Shown: positions 36,684 through 46,216, numbered from the stretch's first letter. The stretch: 64,000 bases of DNA from an uncultured bacterium (GCA_937890835.1 CALADF010000017.1:1-64000), one strand, 5' to 3'. Notes: generated by a model not told the origin, from the letters alone. Program-made: numbers and translations.

Positions 36684-38699
36684 CTACTTATACTGACTCT
36701 CGTGTTTGCGGAAGAAGTCGAAGCGCGGCGGCAGCTCGCGCACGCGATGGGCGCCCGCCGCCGCCTCCTCGGCGCCGCAAAGCTCGTCGTTGCCCGCGAA
36801 GTCGCCTTCCCAGCTGAACAGCTTCCCGAAGTCGACGTCGAGGTGTTCGCCGATGAGCTCGCAGCCCGCGGGAACCACCGGGTGCATCATGAGCACGCAC
36901 ACGCGCAGCAAATAGAAGCTGTCACGCAGCACCGCCCGGCGCGCCTCGACGTCATCAGCCGCGTCAGCCGCTTTGATGCGATCGGCCCAGTACTTGTTCG
37001 ACCAGCGGATGAACTCGTCGCACGTCGACACGACCGAATGCAGCTTCGCCTCACGCATGAGCGCATCGTAGGAGCGCAACGCCGAAACCGCGCGGTCACG
37101 CACCTCCTCGGACACATCCCCCAGGGGCATGCAGCCGTCGAAGTTCTTCTGCGCCTCGTAGAAGCAGCTGCGCGCCAGGCGGTTGAACACGTTGGTGAGC
37201 AGCGCGCCCTCCTTCAACGCGGGGTCGGCCACGCGCGGGTCGTTGCGCTTCTCCTCGTCGGGATCGAACGCCTTCGGGCTGAACCCGACCGACTTCTGGT
37301 CGAGGCCGAGCGCGAGGAAATGAGCGCGCAGCTGCTCGACGGTGTAACGCTCGAGAAGCTGCGCGCCGGTGGGCGGCTTCACCGCGCCCGACGAGGACGC
37401 CTTCTTGTTGCCGAACAGCATGTGGTGGTTGGCGATGAGCGTGGTCTGGGCAAGCGGCGCCCCGTCACCCGGAAACACGCCGTCGGGACGCAGCGCCTGC
37501 CACATGGCGGGCTGCGCCACGCCGTAGAAGTACAGGTTGTCCTGCCCGATGAACTGGAACACCTCGGCATCGTCGGCGCACCAGAAGTCGCGCCAGCTGT
37601 CCTCGGGAAGACCGCGCTCGTCGTTGCAGGCCTTCGTGAAGGAGACGGGCGCCCAAAGCGACTCCGGCCAGCACCACACGGTGAGGCCTTCGACGCCCTC
37701 GAGCACGGGCGCCTTCACGCCCCATTCGATGTTGCCGGTGATGCGGAAGGGAACGAGCGTCTTCGACGTGCGGAAACGGATGCCCGCGCGGGCGAGCACG
37801 CCGCGGGCGACGTCGCGGTCGTCGATGGAGGAAAACTCCACCTCGAAGCTCGCCTTGCCCTTCTCGGCGGCGCGATAGACGTGCGCGGGCAGATCGGATG
37901 CGACCGCGAGGTAGTCCTCGTAGGCCTCGTTCTTCACGAAGATCACGGGCGGCGCCAAAAACTCCGCTATGGTTTGGGTGACGACCGAGCGCGTGGCGGG
38001 ATCGCCCGCGATGGCTTCGACGTGCTCGCGCAGGAAGCTCGCGAAAGCCGGCAGGTCGAAATACCAGTTCTCAACGGGACGCATCTCGGGAACCGCGCCC
38101 GTGATGGACGACTTCGGCGCGATGAGATCGGCGGGCGCGTACTGATGGCCCAGGTCGCATTCGTCGGCGTAACCGTGCTCGGACTTGCAACCCTGCACCG
38201 GGCAGCGGCCCTGCACCTGGCGGCCGTTCAGGAACGTCCGCGCCTCCGCATCGTAGAACTGCAGCGTCGACTCGCGCTTAAGCCAGCCCTTCTCGTAAAG
38301 GCCGGTGATGAACGCCTCGGACATCTGCTGGTGCACTTCGCCCGCATGAGCGATGTTGGAGCCGTCGAAAATGTCCAGGCTGATGTCGAACGCATCGAGC
38401 ACGCGCTTTTGCGCCTCGTGGTTGCGCATCACGTAGTCCTCGATGGTGCCGTCGAACTCGCAGGCTTCAACGAGCTTGCGATAACCCTCGTTGATGGGCG
38501 AGCCGAAGCAGTCGGTGCCCGACACGAAGCGAACGTTATCCGCGCCGATGCGATCGCGCAGGAAGCGCGCGAACATGTCGGCGGGAACGAAAACGCCGCC
38601 GATATGCCCGAAATGCAGGGGCTTGTTGCCGTAGGGCATGCCCGCCGTCACCACGGCGCGCGCAGGCCACGAAGCACCCGTTCCGTTATTGAAGTCCAC
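36684..38699 (-). CDS. metG: Methionyl-tRNA synthetase (variant KMSKS loop)
   Basis: 671 aa class I synthetase. The HIGH-type motif is PLHFGHIGG near residue 30 and the zinc knuckle has CPVQGC and ECDLGH. The stem-contact and anticodon-binding helices (NVFNRLARSCFYEAQKNFD, SKYWADRIK-like NKYWADRIKAADAADD) follow. The KMSKS loop that closes over ATP is GNKKASSSGAVK here, so Met and the second Lys are replaced. The catalytic consequence is not known; the enzyme may be slow or a MetRS paralogue. No C-terminal tRNA-binding domain. It overlaps the end of sppA by 14 bases. Confidence 0.88.
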   Translation of the reverse strand: MDFNNGTGASWPARAVVTAGMPYGNKPLHFGHIGGVFVPADMFARFLRDRIGADNVRFVSGTDCFGSPINEGYRKLVEACEFDGTIEDYVMRNHEAQKRVLDAFDISLDIFDGSNIAHAGEVHQQMSEAFITGLYEKGWLKRESTLQFYDAEARTFLNGRQVQGRCPVQGCKSEHGYADECDLGHQYAPADLIAPKSSITGAVPEMRPVENWYFDLPAFASFLREHVEAIAGDPATRSVVTQTIAEFLAPPVIFVKNEAYEDYLAVASDLPAHVYRAAEKGKASFEVEFSSIDDRDVARGVLARAGIRFRTSKTLVPFRITGNIEWGVKAPVLEGVEGLTVWCWPESLWAPVSFTKACNDERGLPEDSWRDFWCADDAEVFQFIGQDNLYFYGVAQPAMWQALRPDGVFPGDGAPLAQTTLIANHHMLFGNKKASSSGAVKPPTGAQLLERYTVEQLRAHFLALGLDQKSVGFSPKAFDPDEEKRNDPRVADPALKEGALLTNVFNRLARSCFYEAQKNFDGCMPLGDVSEEVRDRAVSALRSYDALMREAKLHSVVSTCDEFIRWSNKYWADRIKAADAADDVEARRAVLRDSFYLLRVCVLMMHPVVPAGCELIGEHLDVDFGKLFSWEGDFAGNDELCGAEEAAAGAHRVRELPPRFDFFRKHESQYK

Positions 38700-39915
38700 T
38701 GTTTCCCTCCATCTTCCTCAAAGCAGCGGCCAGATCGTCGGCAGACACGTCAGAAGACGCGCCCATAAGGTCGAGCAGGTAGGAAAGATCCGAATAATCC
38801 TGCTGCAGGTAGACGGTGTCGCACGTCGAGCAGCCCGCGAGCTCGGCCGCCTTCGCCACAGCGTCCTCAAGCGTGCCGATCTGATCGGCCAGCCCGTTTT
38901 CGACGGCCTCCATGCCCGTGAACGTCATGCCCGTCGCCAGCGCGCGAACCGCCTCGACGCTCATGTTGCGCCCCTCGGCGACCGTTTGGATGAACGTCTC
39001 GTTGATCTGATCGACCTGGCTTTGGTAATAGGCGCGCTCCTCCTCGGTCAGAGGCCGCGTGCCGTAGGACGAGTCCTTGCTCTCGGCGGACGTGATGGTG
39101 TCAACGTTGATGCCGAGCTTCTCGTAAAGACCCGACAGATCGGTCACCTGCATGGCCGTGCCGATGGCCCCGATGGCGGTGGTCTTGGCGGTGAAGATGT
39201 AGTCGGCCTGCGAGGAGATCTCGTAAGCCGCGCTCGCGTTCATCGACGCGCTCGAGACCACGATGGGCTTGGAGAACTCCTTCACGTAAAGAGCCATCTC
39301 CTCGCCTGCGGTCGCCGTGCCGCCGCCCGAGTCGATGCGCAGGACGACCGCCTTGATGTAGGGATTGTCCTCCGCGATGTCGAGCTGCTCTTTGAGGCCC
39401 TCGGGGCTCATGACGGTGCCGTCGTACTGTACGGTACCCGCCATGTCGATGATGCCCACCGAGTTAGCGGTCGCCACCGCGTCGGAGGTTCCCTCCTCGA
39501 GGGACCCGAGAGGGTCCATGAACGAGGAAAACGCCGACGTGCACGAGGCGACGCCGAAGAACATCAGCGCGAAGAACAAGACCACGGCGACGAGCGCGAC
39601 GATCCACCCCTTGCCCTTCTTCGGCTCGGGGGGCGCCGGGGGCGTGTAGGCGGGCGGCGTGGCGTAAGCGTAGGTCTGCCCGGGCTGCGCCGCACCCTGG
39701 GGCTGCGTCGTGGCCTGGGCCGCATTCGCCCGGTAAGCCGCACCGGATGCCGATGCGGCCGGTGCGGCGGCCGCCGCCTCCTGCGGGGCGGCATGCCCCC
39801 CGGCGGGTTGACCCTGAGGCTGAACCTGCCCGTATGCTTGCTGATAGGGGCTTTGCGGCTGACCTGCGCCCGGATCTCCCCAGGCGCCTTGCTGCCAGTT
39901 GTTCTGCTGAGTCAC
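38686..39915 (-). CDS. sppA: Signal peptide peptidase SppA, S49 family
   Basis: 409 aa from a GTG at 39915 with GGAAGGG upstream. Residues 1-100 are a Gln/Pro/Ala-rich, Tyr-containing cytoplasmic tail; 104-122 a transmembrane helix (WIVALVAVVLFFALMFFGV); then the short-form S49 domain. The nucleophile serine is in SSASMNASAAYEISSQADY and the general-base lysine in SAESKDSSYGTR, so the dyad is complete. Cleaves leftover signal peptides in the membrane. The Q/P-rich tail resembles those of actinobacterial membrane proteins; its purpose is unknown. Confidence 0.92.
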   Translation of the reverse strand: MTQQNNWQQGAWGDPGAGQPQSPYQQAYGQVQPQGQPAGGHAAPQEAAAAAPAASASGAAYRANAAQATTQPQGAAQPGQTYAYATPPAYTPPAPPEPKKGKGWIVALVAVVLFFALMFFGVASCTSAFSSFMDPLGSLEEGTSDAVATANSVGIIDMAGTVQYDGTVMSPEGLKEQLDIAEDNPYIKAVVLRIDSGGGTATAGEEMALYVKEFSKPIVVSSASMNASAAYEISSQADYIFTAKTTAIGAIGTAMQVTDLSGLYEKLGINVDTITSAESKDSSYGTRPLTEEERAYYQSQVDQINETFIQTVAEGRNMSVEAVRALATGMTFTGMEAVENGLADQIGTLEDAVAKAAELAGCSTCDTVYLQQDYSDLSYLLDLMGASSDVSADDLAAALRKMEGNSGLQ

Positions 39916-39940
39916 AGGGTCATCCCTTCCTCGTGGTTAA

Positions 39941-42205
39941 CTAGAACCCGAACCCCTCGTCGGGCTTGCCGTGTTGCTTGCCCTGGGCCTTCTTGGCCGT
40001 CCTGATGAGGAACTCTTGGTTCGTCTCGGTCTGTTTGAGCGATTTGATCAGCATATCCATTGCGCGCTCGGTATTGTTCATGTTGGACAAAATCCTACGA
40101 ACAGCCCAGATGAGCGGCGCCTCCTGCGGATCGAGCAGAAGCTCTTCCTTGCGCGTGCCGCTGGCCACCGGATCGATGGCGGGGAATATGCGGCGGTCGG
40201 CGAGGTTGCGGTCGAGCTTGAGCTCCATGTTGCCCGTGCCCTTGAACTCCTCGAAGATGACCTCGTCCATCTTCGAGCCGGTCTCGACGAGCGCCGAGGC
40301 CAAGATGGTGAGACTGCCGCCGCCTTCTATATTGCGCGCCGCGCCGAGGAACTTCTTCGGCGGATACAGCGCCGTGGAGTCCACGCCGCCCGAGAGAATA
40401 CGGCCGCTGGCGGGTTGAGCCAGGTTGTAAGCGCGAGCCAGACGCGTGAGCGAGTCGAGCAGCACCACGACGTCTTTACCCATCTCCACCAGGCGTTTCG
40501 CCCGTTCGATAACCAGTTCGGCGACGGTGATGTGGTTTTCCGTCGGCATGTCGAAGGTGGAGGACACGACCTCGCCTTTGATGGAGCGCTGCATGTCGGT
40601 GACCTCTTCGGGACGCTCGTCCACCAGAAGGCAGATGAGATGCACCTCGGGGTTGTTCGCCGAGATGGCCGCCGCGATGTCTTTGAGCACCGTGGTCTTG
40701 CCCGCCTTCGGGGGCGACACGATGAGACCGCGCTGACCTTTGCCGATCGGCGAGGTCAAGTCGATGACGCGGGCGGTGATGGTGTTCTTGCCATGCTCCA
40801 TGGTGAGGCACTCGTCCGGATACACCGGTGTCAAATCCCCGAAGCGCGGTCGGCTTTTAAGCTCCTCGAGCGTCAGGCCGTTCACCGAGATGATCTTTTG
40901 AATGGCGGCGAACTTCTCGTTCTCGCGCGCGGGGCGGGTCTGTCCGACGACGAAGTCGCCCTTGCGCAGGCCGTTGCGGCGGATGAGGGAGGTCCCCACG
41001 TACACATCGCCCTCGCCGGGCAGATAACCCGACGTGCGCAGGAAGCCGTAGCCGTCGGCGAGGATATCGAGCACGCCCGACACCTCGATGAAACCCTCGG
41101 CCTTCAGCGTCGCAGCGTAAACGGCCTCAACCAGCTCGGCCTTCTTCATGCCGGCGGCGTCGAGAGCGAGCTCAGCGGCGCGGGCGCGCAGCTCGGCGAC
41201 CTTCATCTCGCCGAGTTCTTCGAGCGTCACGCTCGGCATGACCTCGCGGTTCGCACGGTTGTCGTGCTGGCGACGCTGGCGACGATGATTTTCGCCGCGA
41301 TCGTTTCGGTCGTTGCGATCGTTGCGGTTGCCCTGGCGGCGATCGTTCTGCTTGCCGTTGCGCTCACCGCGATCGTTACGATCGTTGCGCGCGTTCTTGC
41401 CGTTGCGGTCGTTCTTGAAACCGCGCTGATCGTCTTTGCGCTCGTCCTTGCGCGCGGATGCGCGCTTCGCGCGACGGGGATCGCCCTCGGCCTCGTCACC
41501 CGAGGGTTCGGAAGCGGGCTCTTCCGAGCCGGCATCTGCCGCGGCGGCATCGGCGTCCCTGCGAGCGCGCGTGCGGCGGGGCTTGGGGGCATCCTCAGAC
41601 GCCGTCTCGACGTCCGCTGCGGGTGCGGCGGCATCGTCGGAGCCTTCCCGAGCGTCTTTCCCCGGCTCGGGAGCGTCTGCAGCGCCGGGCGCGGAAGCGG
41701 CCCGAACCGGCTTTTCGGACGCAACGGCATCCGCCGTCGCGCCATCAGCGGGTGCGTCGGCCCTCGCGTCGCCGGCAGGCGCGGCGGCCTTCGCGGCGGG
41801 ACGACGGGTGCGGCGGGGCTTGGGCGCCTCGTCGGATGCGACGGAGGCTTCCTTCTCCTGGAGCGCCTCGGCAGAAGCCGCCTCTGCGACAGGCTCGGCC
41901 TTCACGGCGGGGCGGCGCGTGCGGCGGGGCTTCGCCGCCGGGGCCGGAGCGGCCTCGGCCGCAGGAGCTTCATCGCCTGCGACAGCGGCGGCCTTGCGCG
42001 TGCGCGTGGTTTTACGCGCGGGCTTCGCGGGCGCCTCCTGCGCAGCTTCGCCTGCAGCGGTCGCTACCTGCTCGGCGACGGCATCGACGGACGCGCTCTT
42101 GGCGCGCGGCGCGCGCTTGCGAGCCGGCTTCGCCTCGGCGGCGGGTTCCGCCGAAGCGGCGGCGGGCGTCGCCTCGGCGGGGATCGACTGATCGACTTCG
42201 CTCAT
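39941..42205 (-). CDS. rho: Transcription termination factor Rho with long disordered N-terminal extension
   Basis: 754 aa; classic Rho is about 420. Residues 1-321 are low in complexity: an Ala/Pro/Glu-rich part with four spaced KPRRTR-type basic repeats, then an Asn/Asp/Arg-rich part (NDRNDRGERNGKQNDRR and similar). From about 321 the Rho N domain (VTLEELGEMKVAELRARA) and RNA-binding fold (SGVLDILADGYGFLRT) begin; the ATPase has Walker A SPPKAGKTTVLKD, Walker B VVLLDSLTRLARAYN, Q-loop and R-loop (KGTGNMELKLDR). Long inserts are known in actinobacterial Rho, where they increase RNA binding. Starts three bases after the transaldolase stop. Confidence 0.96.
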   Translation of the reverse strand: MSEVDQSIPAEATPAAASAEPAAEAKPARKRAPRAKSASVDAVAEQVATAAGEAAQEAPAKPARKTTRTRKAAAVAGDEAPAAEAAPAPAAKPRRTRRPAVKAEPVAEAASAEALQEKEASVASDEAPKPRRTRRPAAKAAAPAGDARADAPADGATADAVASEKPVRAASAPGAADAPEPGKDAREGSDDAAAPAADVETASEDAPKPRRTRARRDADAAAADAGSEEPASEPSGDEAEGDPRRAKRASARKDERKDDQRGFKNDRNGKNARNDRNDRGERNGKQNDRRQGNRNDRNDRNDRGENHRRQRRQHDNRANREVMPSVTLEELGEMKVAELRARAAELALDAAGMKKAELVEAVYAATLKAEGFIEVSGVLDILADGYGFLRTSGYLPGEGDVYVGTSLIRRNGLRKGDFVVGQTRPARENEKFAAIQKIISVNGLTLEELKSRPRFGDLTPVYPDECLTMEHGKNTITARVIDLTSPIGKGQRGLIVSPPKAGKTTVLKDIAAAISANNPEVHLICLLVDERPEEVTDMQRSIKGEVVSSTFDMPTENHITVAELVIERAKRLVEMGKDVVVLLDSLTRLARAYNLAQPASGRILSGGVDSTALYPPKKFLGAARNIEGGGSLTILASALVETGSKMDEVIFEEFKGTGNMELKLDRNLADRRIFPAIDPVASGTRKEELLLDPQEAPLIWAVRRILSNMNNTERAMDMLIKSLKQTETNQEFLIRTAKKAQGKQHGKPDEGFGF

Positions 42206-42208
42206 TTA

Positions 42209-42889
42209 CTACTGCACTTTCTTCCAGTCCGCAAGGAACGTATCGAGGCCGCGGTCGGTCAGCGGATGCTGGACCATCTTCTTCAACACGCCGAAGGGAA
42301 CCGTGGCGATGTCGGCGCCCATGAGCGCGCACTGCGTGACGTGGTTGGCGCTGCGCACGGAAGCCGCGATGATCTCGACCTGCTCGCCGTTGACCGTGTT
42401 AGCGCGGAAGTCGTAGTTGTTGATAGCGGCGACGATGTTGCCCACCTGCTCCAAACCGTCTTCGGAGATGTCATCGAAGCGGCCGATGAAGGGGCTGATG
42501 TAGCGCGCGCCGGCGCGAGCGGCGAGGATCGCCTGCGGCACGCTGAAGCACAGCGTCATGTTGACGGGCACGCCCTTGTCGGCGAGCGCGCGGGTAGCCG
42601 CGAGACCCTCCACCATCGTGGGGATCTTCACCACGATGTTCGGGGCGATCTCAGCGAGCTTCAAGCCGTCGGCGATAAGCTCGTCGCGCGTCATGGCGAC
42701 CGATTCCGCAGACACCGGGCAGTCCGGGCCCACGATGTCGCAGATGCGCTTCATGTGCGCATGGAAGTCGTCGAGCTTGCCGCCGATCTTGGCGTACAGC
42801 GACGGGTTGGTGGTCACGCCGGCAAGGGCGCCCCAGCTTGCGGCCTCTTCGATCTCGGCGAGATCAGCGGTGTCGAGGAAAAACTTCAC
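42209..42889 (-). CDS. Transaldolase / fructose-6-phosphate aldolase-like protein
   Basis: 226 aa of the short transaldolase family (about 215-220 aa), which includes TalC/MipB and FSA. The Schiff-base lysine is in NIVVKIPTMVEGL; N-terminal MKFFLDTADLAEIEEA and GVTTNPSLYAK, and C-terminal RFDDISEDGLEQV, fit. A GTG at 42889 with GAAGGAGG upstream is chosen over an ATG at 42919. Whether it acts as transaldolase or aldolase cannot be told. With the split transketolase it would complete the non-oxidative pentose phosphate path. Heads the transcript that runs into rho, sppA and metG. Confidence 0.92.
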   Translation of the reverse strand: MKFFLDTADLAEIEEAASWGALAGVTTNPSLYAKIGGKLDDFHAHMKRICDIVGPDCPVSAESVAMTRDELIADGLKLAEIAPNIVVKIPTMVEGLAATRALADKGVPVNMTLCFSVPQAILAARAGARYISPFIGRFDDISEDGLEQVGNIVAAINNYDFRANTVNGEQVEIIAASVRSANHVTQCALMGADIATVPFGVLKKMVQHPLTDRGLDTFLADWKKVQ

Positions 42890-43604
42890 CTGGTCCTCCT
42901 TCAATAGGGATGTATACAAGAAACGTGCGCGAACGCACGAGACGTACCTGAAAACGGGATGAGAGAGCGAATGTCTTGGTGCTCAGATAGAGTCCTCTGC
43001 AACGGCACAGACGAATCGCAAGCGCAGAACACGCTCGGAACGCAACGACGCGAAGATCCGATAAGCCGTTCGGAAAACTACGCTCTCTGTGCGGGGATTA
43101 AACGAACCTATGTTAACGCAAGTTCACAGAGGGGGCAAGGAAACTTATCGGCGCGATGCTAGCGCATCCCGAACCGCCCAGAGCGCCAACTCCGAAGCAT
43201 CGCGCGAACCCTCCCCCGTGCGCTCAGCGCACTGATTTCAAGGCGTAGATTCCCATTTTCAACGACTTTCACCCCGCCTCGGCATCGTTTCACGCCGAGA
43301 CAACGATGACGCACCGCCGGCTCTGCGTTTTCCCAGGTCTCGATTTCGCAAAGATGACATACGCCCTCATCGACAAGAGCATGATGATGCATATCGTGAG
43401 CGAGCGGGAATCGGAGGGCGCGTTTTCGCGCACAATGACTCCACTCGTAGCGGCACATCGAACCGCAACGCAACAAACCGCCGAGCATCGAGCGGGACGA
43501 TTGATGCGGGGGCGCAGCGCGGCCGACGCGAGGCGCGGCTTTCACGATCGGCCCTCCCGACCCGCAGCTTGCATGCACCTCGGCACGATGCCGGCGGGCG
43601 GGCC
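42890..43604. other. Gene-poor region between hisI and the transaldolase gene
   Basis: 715 bases with no gene I can support. A 163-codon minus frame (43159-43650) overlaps hisI. It contains a His/Cys cluster (DMHHHALVDEGVCHLCE) vaguely like a Fur-family metal site, but has no ribosome site and no winged helix. AT-rich stretch 43081-43125 may hold the promoter of the transaldolase-rho transcript; no good -35/-10 pair was found. Confidence 0.5.
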
Positions 43605-43922
43605 TTAGCGCAACGTGCGGAAAAAACAGCTCGTCTCGCCGGTATGGCAAGCAGGGCCGGCGGGATCCACCAGGGCGAGCAGCGTGTCGGCGTCGCAGTC
43701 GTAGCGCAGCTCGATCAGCTTCTGCACGTTACCGCTGGTCGCGCCCTTGTGCCACAGCTCCTGACGGGATCGGCTCCAAAACACCGTCTCGCCGCGCTCA
43801 AGCGTCAGCGCGATGGACTCCTCGCTCATCCACGCCATCATGAGAACGTCTTTCGTGCGCGCGTCCTGCACGATGCAGGGAATGAGACCGCGATCGTCGA
43901 AGGTGAGCGCGGAGATGTCCAT
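43605..43922 (-). CDS. hisI: Phosphoribosyl-AMP cyclohydrolase
   Basis: Third step of histidine synthesis. 105 aa, the monofunctional PRA-CH form. Motifs: GLIPCIVQDA, MMAWMSEESIALTLERGE, SRSRQELWHKGATSGN, and the metal site DCDADTLLALVD with CHTGETSCFF. No HisE (PRA-PH) domain is fused and no hisE gene is seen in the window. Last gene of the his operon, 66 bases after hisF. Confidence 0.96.
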   Translation of the reverse strand: MDISALTFDDRGLIPCIVQDARTKDVLMMAWMSEESIALTLERGETVFWSRSRQELWHKGATSGNVQKLIELRYDCDADTLLALVDPAGPACHTGETSCFFRTLR

Positions 43923-43988
43923 GGGGGTTCCTTTCTGTTGGAAAGCCGGAAAACCAGAGGCCGGCCGGACGAATTGGGCGCAAGGCGT

Positions 43989-44753
43989 CTACAGGCGCAC
44001 GGGGATGCCCTGCGCGCGCATGTACTCCTTCACCTCGCGCACCGTCATCTCCCCGAAATGGAAAACGCTCGCCGCGAGCACCGCATCCGCCTCGCCCTCG
44101 ATGATGCCCTCCGCGAAGTGCTCGATCGAGCCGACGCCTCCCGAGGCGATGACGGGAACGTCCACCGCGCGGGCGACCGCGCGCGTCAAGGCGCAGTCGA
44201 AGCCGTCGCGGCTGCCGTCGCGATCCATCGAGGTGAGAAGGATCTCCCCCGCTCCGCGCCTGGCCGCCTCGCGCGCCCACTCCACCGCGTCGATGCCCGT
44301 GGCCGTGCGACCGCCCGAGACGTACACCTCCCATTTGTTGGGGTTGCCCGCGCATGCCTTCGCGTCGATGGCGCACACGACGGCCTGCGTTCCGAACGCA
44401 AGCGCCGCACGCGTGATAAGCTCGGGGTCGCGCACGGCGGCGGAGTTCACCGACACCTTGTCGGCCCCTGCGGCTATCATGCGGCGCATGTCCGCAACGC
44501 TTCGAAAGCCCCCGCCGACGCAGTACGGCAGATGGAGCTCCTCGCTCGCCCTACCTGCGAGCTCGACCGTCGTCGCACGGTCGTCGCTGGTGGCCGTGAT
44601 GTCAAGGAAGATCACCTCGTCGGCGCGCTGCTCGTCATAGCGCTGCGCGAGCTCGATGGGGTCGCCCGCATCGCGCAGGTTCACGAAGTTGACGCCCTTC
44701 ACCACGCGGCCGTCCTTCACATCCATGCAGGGAATGACCCGTTTCGTCAGCAT
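43989..44753 (-). CDS. hisF: Imidazole glycerol phosphate synthase, cyclase subunit
   Basis: 254 aa TIM barrel from ATG 44753 (GGGGAGAGGGG upstream). The catalytic aspartates are in IPCMDVKDGRVVKG and LLTSMDRDGSRDGFD; phosphate-binding loops are VGGGFRSVADM and ASGGVGSIEHF. Works with HisH to make IGP and AICAR. 17 bases after hisA. The frame is open upstream to 45089 inside hisA but lacks the family N-terminus. Confidence 0.97.
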   Translation of the reverse strand: MLTKRVIPCMDVKDGRVVKGVNFVNLRDAGDPIELAQRYDEQRADEVIFLDITATSDDRATTVELAGRASEELHLPYCVGGGFRSVADMRRMIAAGADKVSVNSAAVRDPELITRAALAFGTQAVVCAIDAKACAGNPNKWEVYVSGGRTATGIDAVEWAREAARRGAGEILLTSMDRDGSRDGFDCALTRAVARAVDVPVIASGGVGSIEHFAEGIIEGEADAVLAASVFHFGEMTVREVKEYMRAQGIPVRL

Positions 44754-44770
44754 GCTGATCCCCTCTCCCC

Positions 44771-45511
44771 CTACGCCTGCGCACTCGCCGCCGCACACGC
44801 GGCGACGCCGGAGGAAACGTCGAGCGCCCCCTCGTAGATGGCGCGCCCCGCGATGACGCCCTCTATCGAAGACGCCACGGGTGCGAGCCGTTCGATATCC
44901 GCCACGCTCGCCACGCCGCCCGAGGCCACCACCGGGTGCCCGAACGCGCGCGCCATGTCCACGTACGCCTGCGGGTCGAGCCCGGTTTGCATGCCGTCGC
45001 GTGCGACGTCGGTGTAGACCAGGTGCCGATAGCCCATATCCGCCATGCGCGCCGCCAGGTCGTGCGCCGCGATACCCGATCCCTCGCACCAGCCCGAGAC
45101 GGCCACCTCGCCGTCTTTCGCGTCGATGCCGGCGACCAGCGCGTCGCCGCCGAACCGATTCACCGCCTCCGCCGCGAACGCCGGATCGCGCACGAGCGCC
45201 GTTCCCAACACCACGCGGGTCACGCCAGCGCGCACGAGCCGCTCGATCACCTCGATGGAGCGCACGCCGCCTCCGACCTCGACGTTAAGATCGGTTGCGG
45301 CCAAGATGCCCTCGACGACGGCGATGTTGTCGGCCGCGCCCGACTTCGCCCCGTCGAGGTCGACCACGTGAAGCCAGCGTGCGCCGGCGGCCTCGAAAGC
45401 GCGAGCCTGGGCTATGGGGTCGTCGTTGTAGACGGTCACCTGCGCGTAGTCGCCTTTCGCAAGGCGGACAGCCTTGCCGCCGAGGATGTCGATTGCGGGC
45501 AGAAGATACAT
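44771..45511 (-). CDS. hisA: ProFAR isomerase HisA
   Basis: 246 aa TIM barrel, N-terminus MYLLPAIDILGGKAVRLAKG with the catalytic Asp (AID) and the second Asp in YTDVARDGMQTG. VEVGGGVRSIEVIE and VVASGGVASVADIE bind the two phosphates. In actinobacteria lacking trpF this enzyme (PriA) may serve both histidine and tryptophan synthesis; whether this one is bifunctional cannot be decided by eye. 33 bases after hisH. Confidence 0.94.
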   Translation of the reverse strand: MYLLPAIDILGGKAVRLAKGDYAQVTVYNDDPIAQARAFEAAGARWLHVVDLDGAKSGAADNIAVVEGILAATDLNVEVGGGVRSIEVIERLVRAGVTRVVLGTALVRDPAFAAEAVNRFGGDALVAGIDAKDGEVAVSGWCEGSGIAAHDLAARMADMGYRHLVYTDVARDGMQTGLDPQAYVDMARAFGHPVVASGGVASVADIERLAPVASSIEGVIAGRAIYEGALDVSSGVAACAAASAQA

Positions 45512-45544
45512 AAGAGGTCCTTTCCGTGAATCCGTCGCCTGCGG

Positions 45545-46216
45545 TCAGTCGCCCTGGGCGATGGCGACGAAGTTCGCCAAGACGCGCGCGCCCGCATCCG
45601 AGCTCTTCTCGGGGTGGAACTGCACGCCGAACACGTTGTCGCGATACTGCACCGCGCAGGGAAACCGCACCGCGTGCTCGGTGCACGCGGTGCTCGCGGG
45701 CGTATCGGGCACGATGTAGCTGTGGGTGAAGTAGAAGTACTCGCCGGGTCTCACGTTCGCGAACAGCGGCGAGGAGAACGCCCCGTCGCCCGAAGCCGGA
45801 ACAACCTCGTTCCAACCCACGTGGGGCACCTTGAACGCGCGTCCTGCGGCGTCGATGCGCGGCATGCGCGCCACGACGCCCGGCAGCACCGAAAGCCCGC
45901 GGGGGCGCATCGGCTCCTCCTCTTCACCTGTCTCGGGAGCACCCTCCTCGCCTTCCTCGAAAAGCAGGTGAAGCCCCAGGCAGATGCCGAGAAACGGCAC
46001 CCCCGCCTCGATGCGGCGGCGGATGACGTCCATCTGCCCGAGCTCGATCATGGTGGCGCTCGCATCGGCGAACGCACCGACGCCGGGCAACACGATGGCG
46101 TCCGCCCGGGCGATGCGCGCCGCGTCATCGCTCACGACGACGTCGGCGCCCGCGGCGGCAAGCCCGCGTTCGACGCTTTTGAGATTTCCCTTCCGGTAAT
46201 CGACGACGCAGATCAT
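45545..46216 (-). CDS. hisH: Imidazole glycerol phosphate synthase, glutamine amidotransferase subunit
   Basis: 223 aa class I amidotransferase. The triad is visible: Cys in FLGICLGLHLLF, His and Glu in FGVQFHPEKS. An acidic insert (EEGEEGAPETGEEEEP) between the first and second halves is unusual and makes it slightly long. Overlaps hisB as ATGA. Supplies ammonia to HisF. Confidence 0.96.
   Translation of the reverse strand: MICVVDYRKGNLKSVERGLAAAGADVVVSDDAARIARADAIVLPGVGAFADASATMIELGQMDVIRRRIEAGVPFLGICLGLHLLFEEGEEGAPETGEEEEPMRPRGLSVLPGVVARMPRIDAAGRAFKVPHVGWNEVVPASGDGAFSSPLFANVRPGEYFYFTHSYIVPDTPASTACTEHAVRFPCAVQYRDNVFGVQFHPEKSSDAGARVLANFVAIAQGD

Noticed and set aside
43081..43140. tRNA-like T-arm word (GGTTCGTTTAATCC)
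   Set aside because: The T-loop lacks the invariant A at position 58, and no acceptor or anticodon stems can be formed around it.
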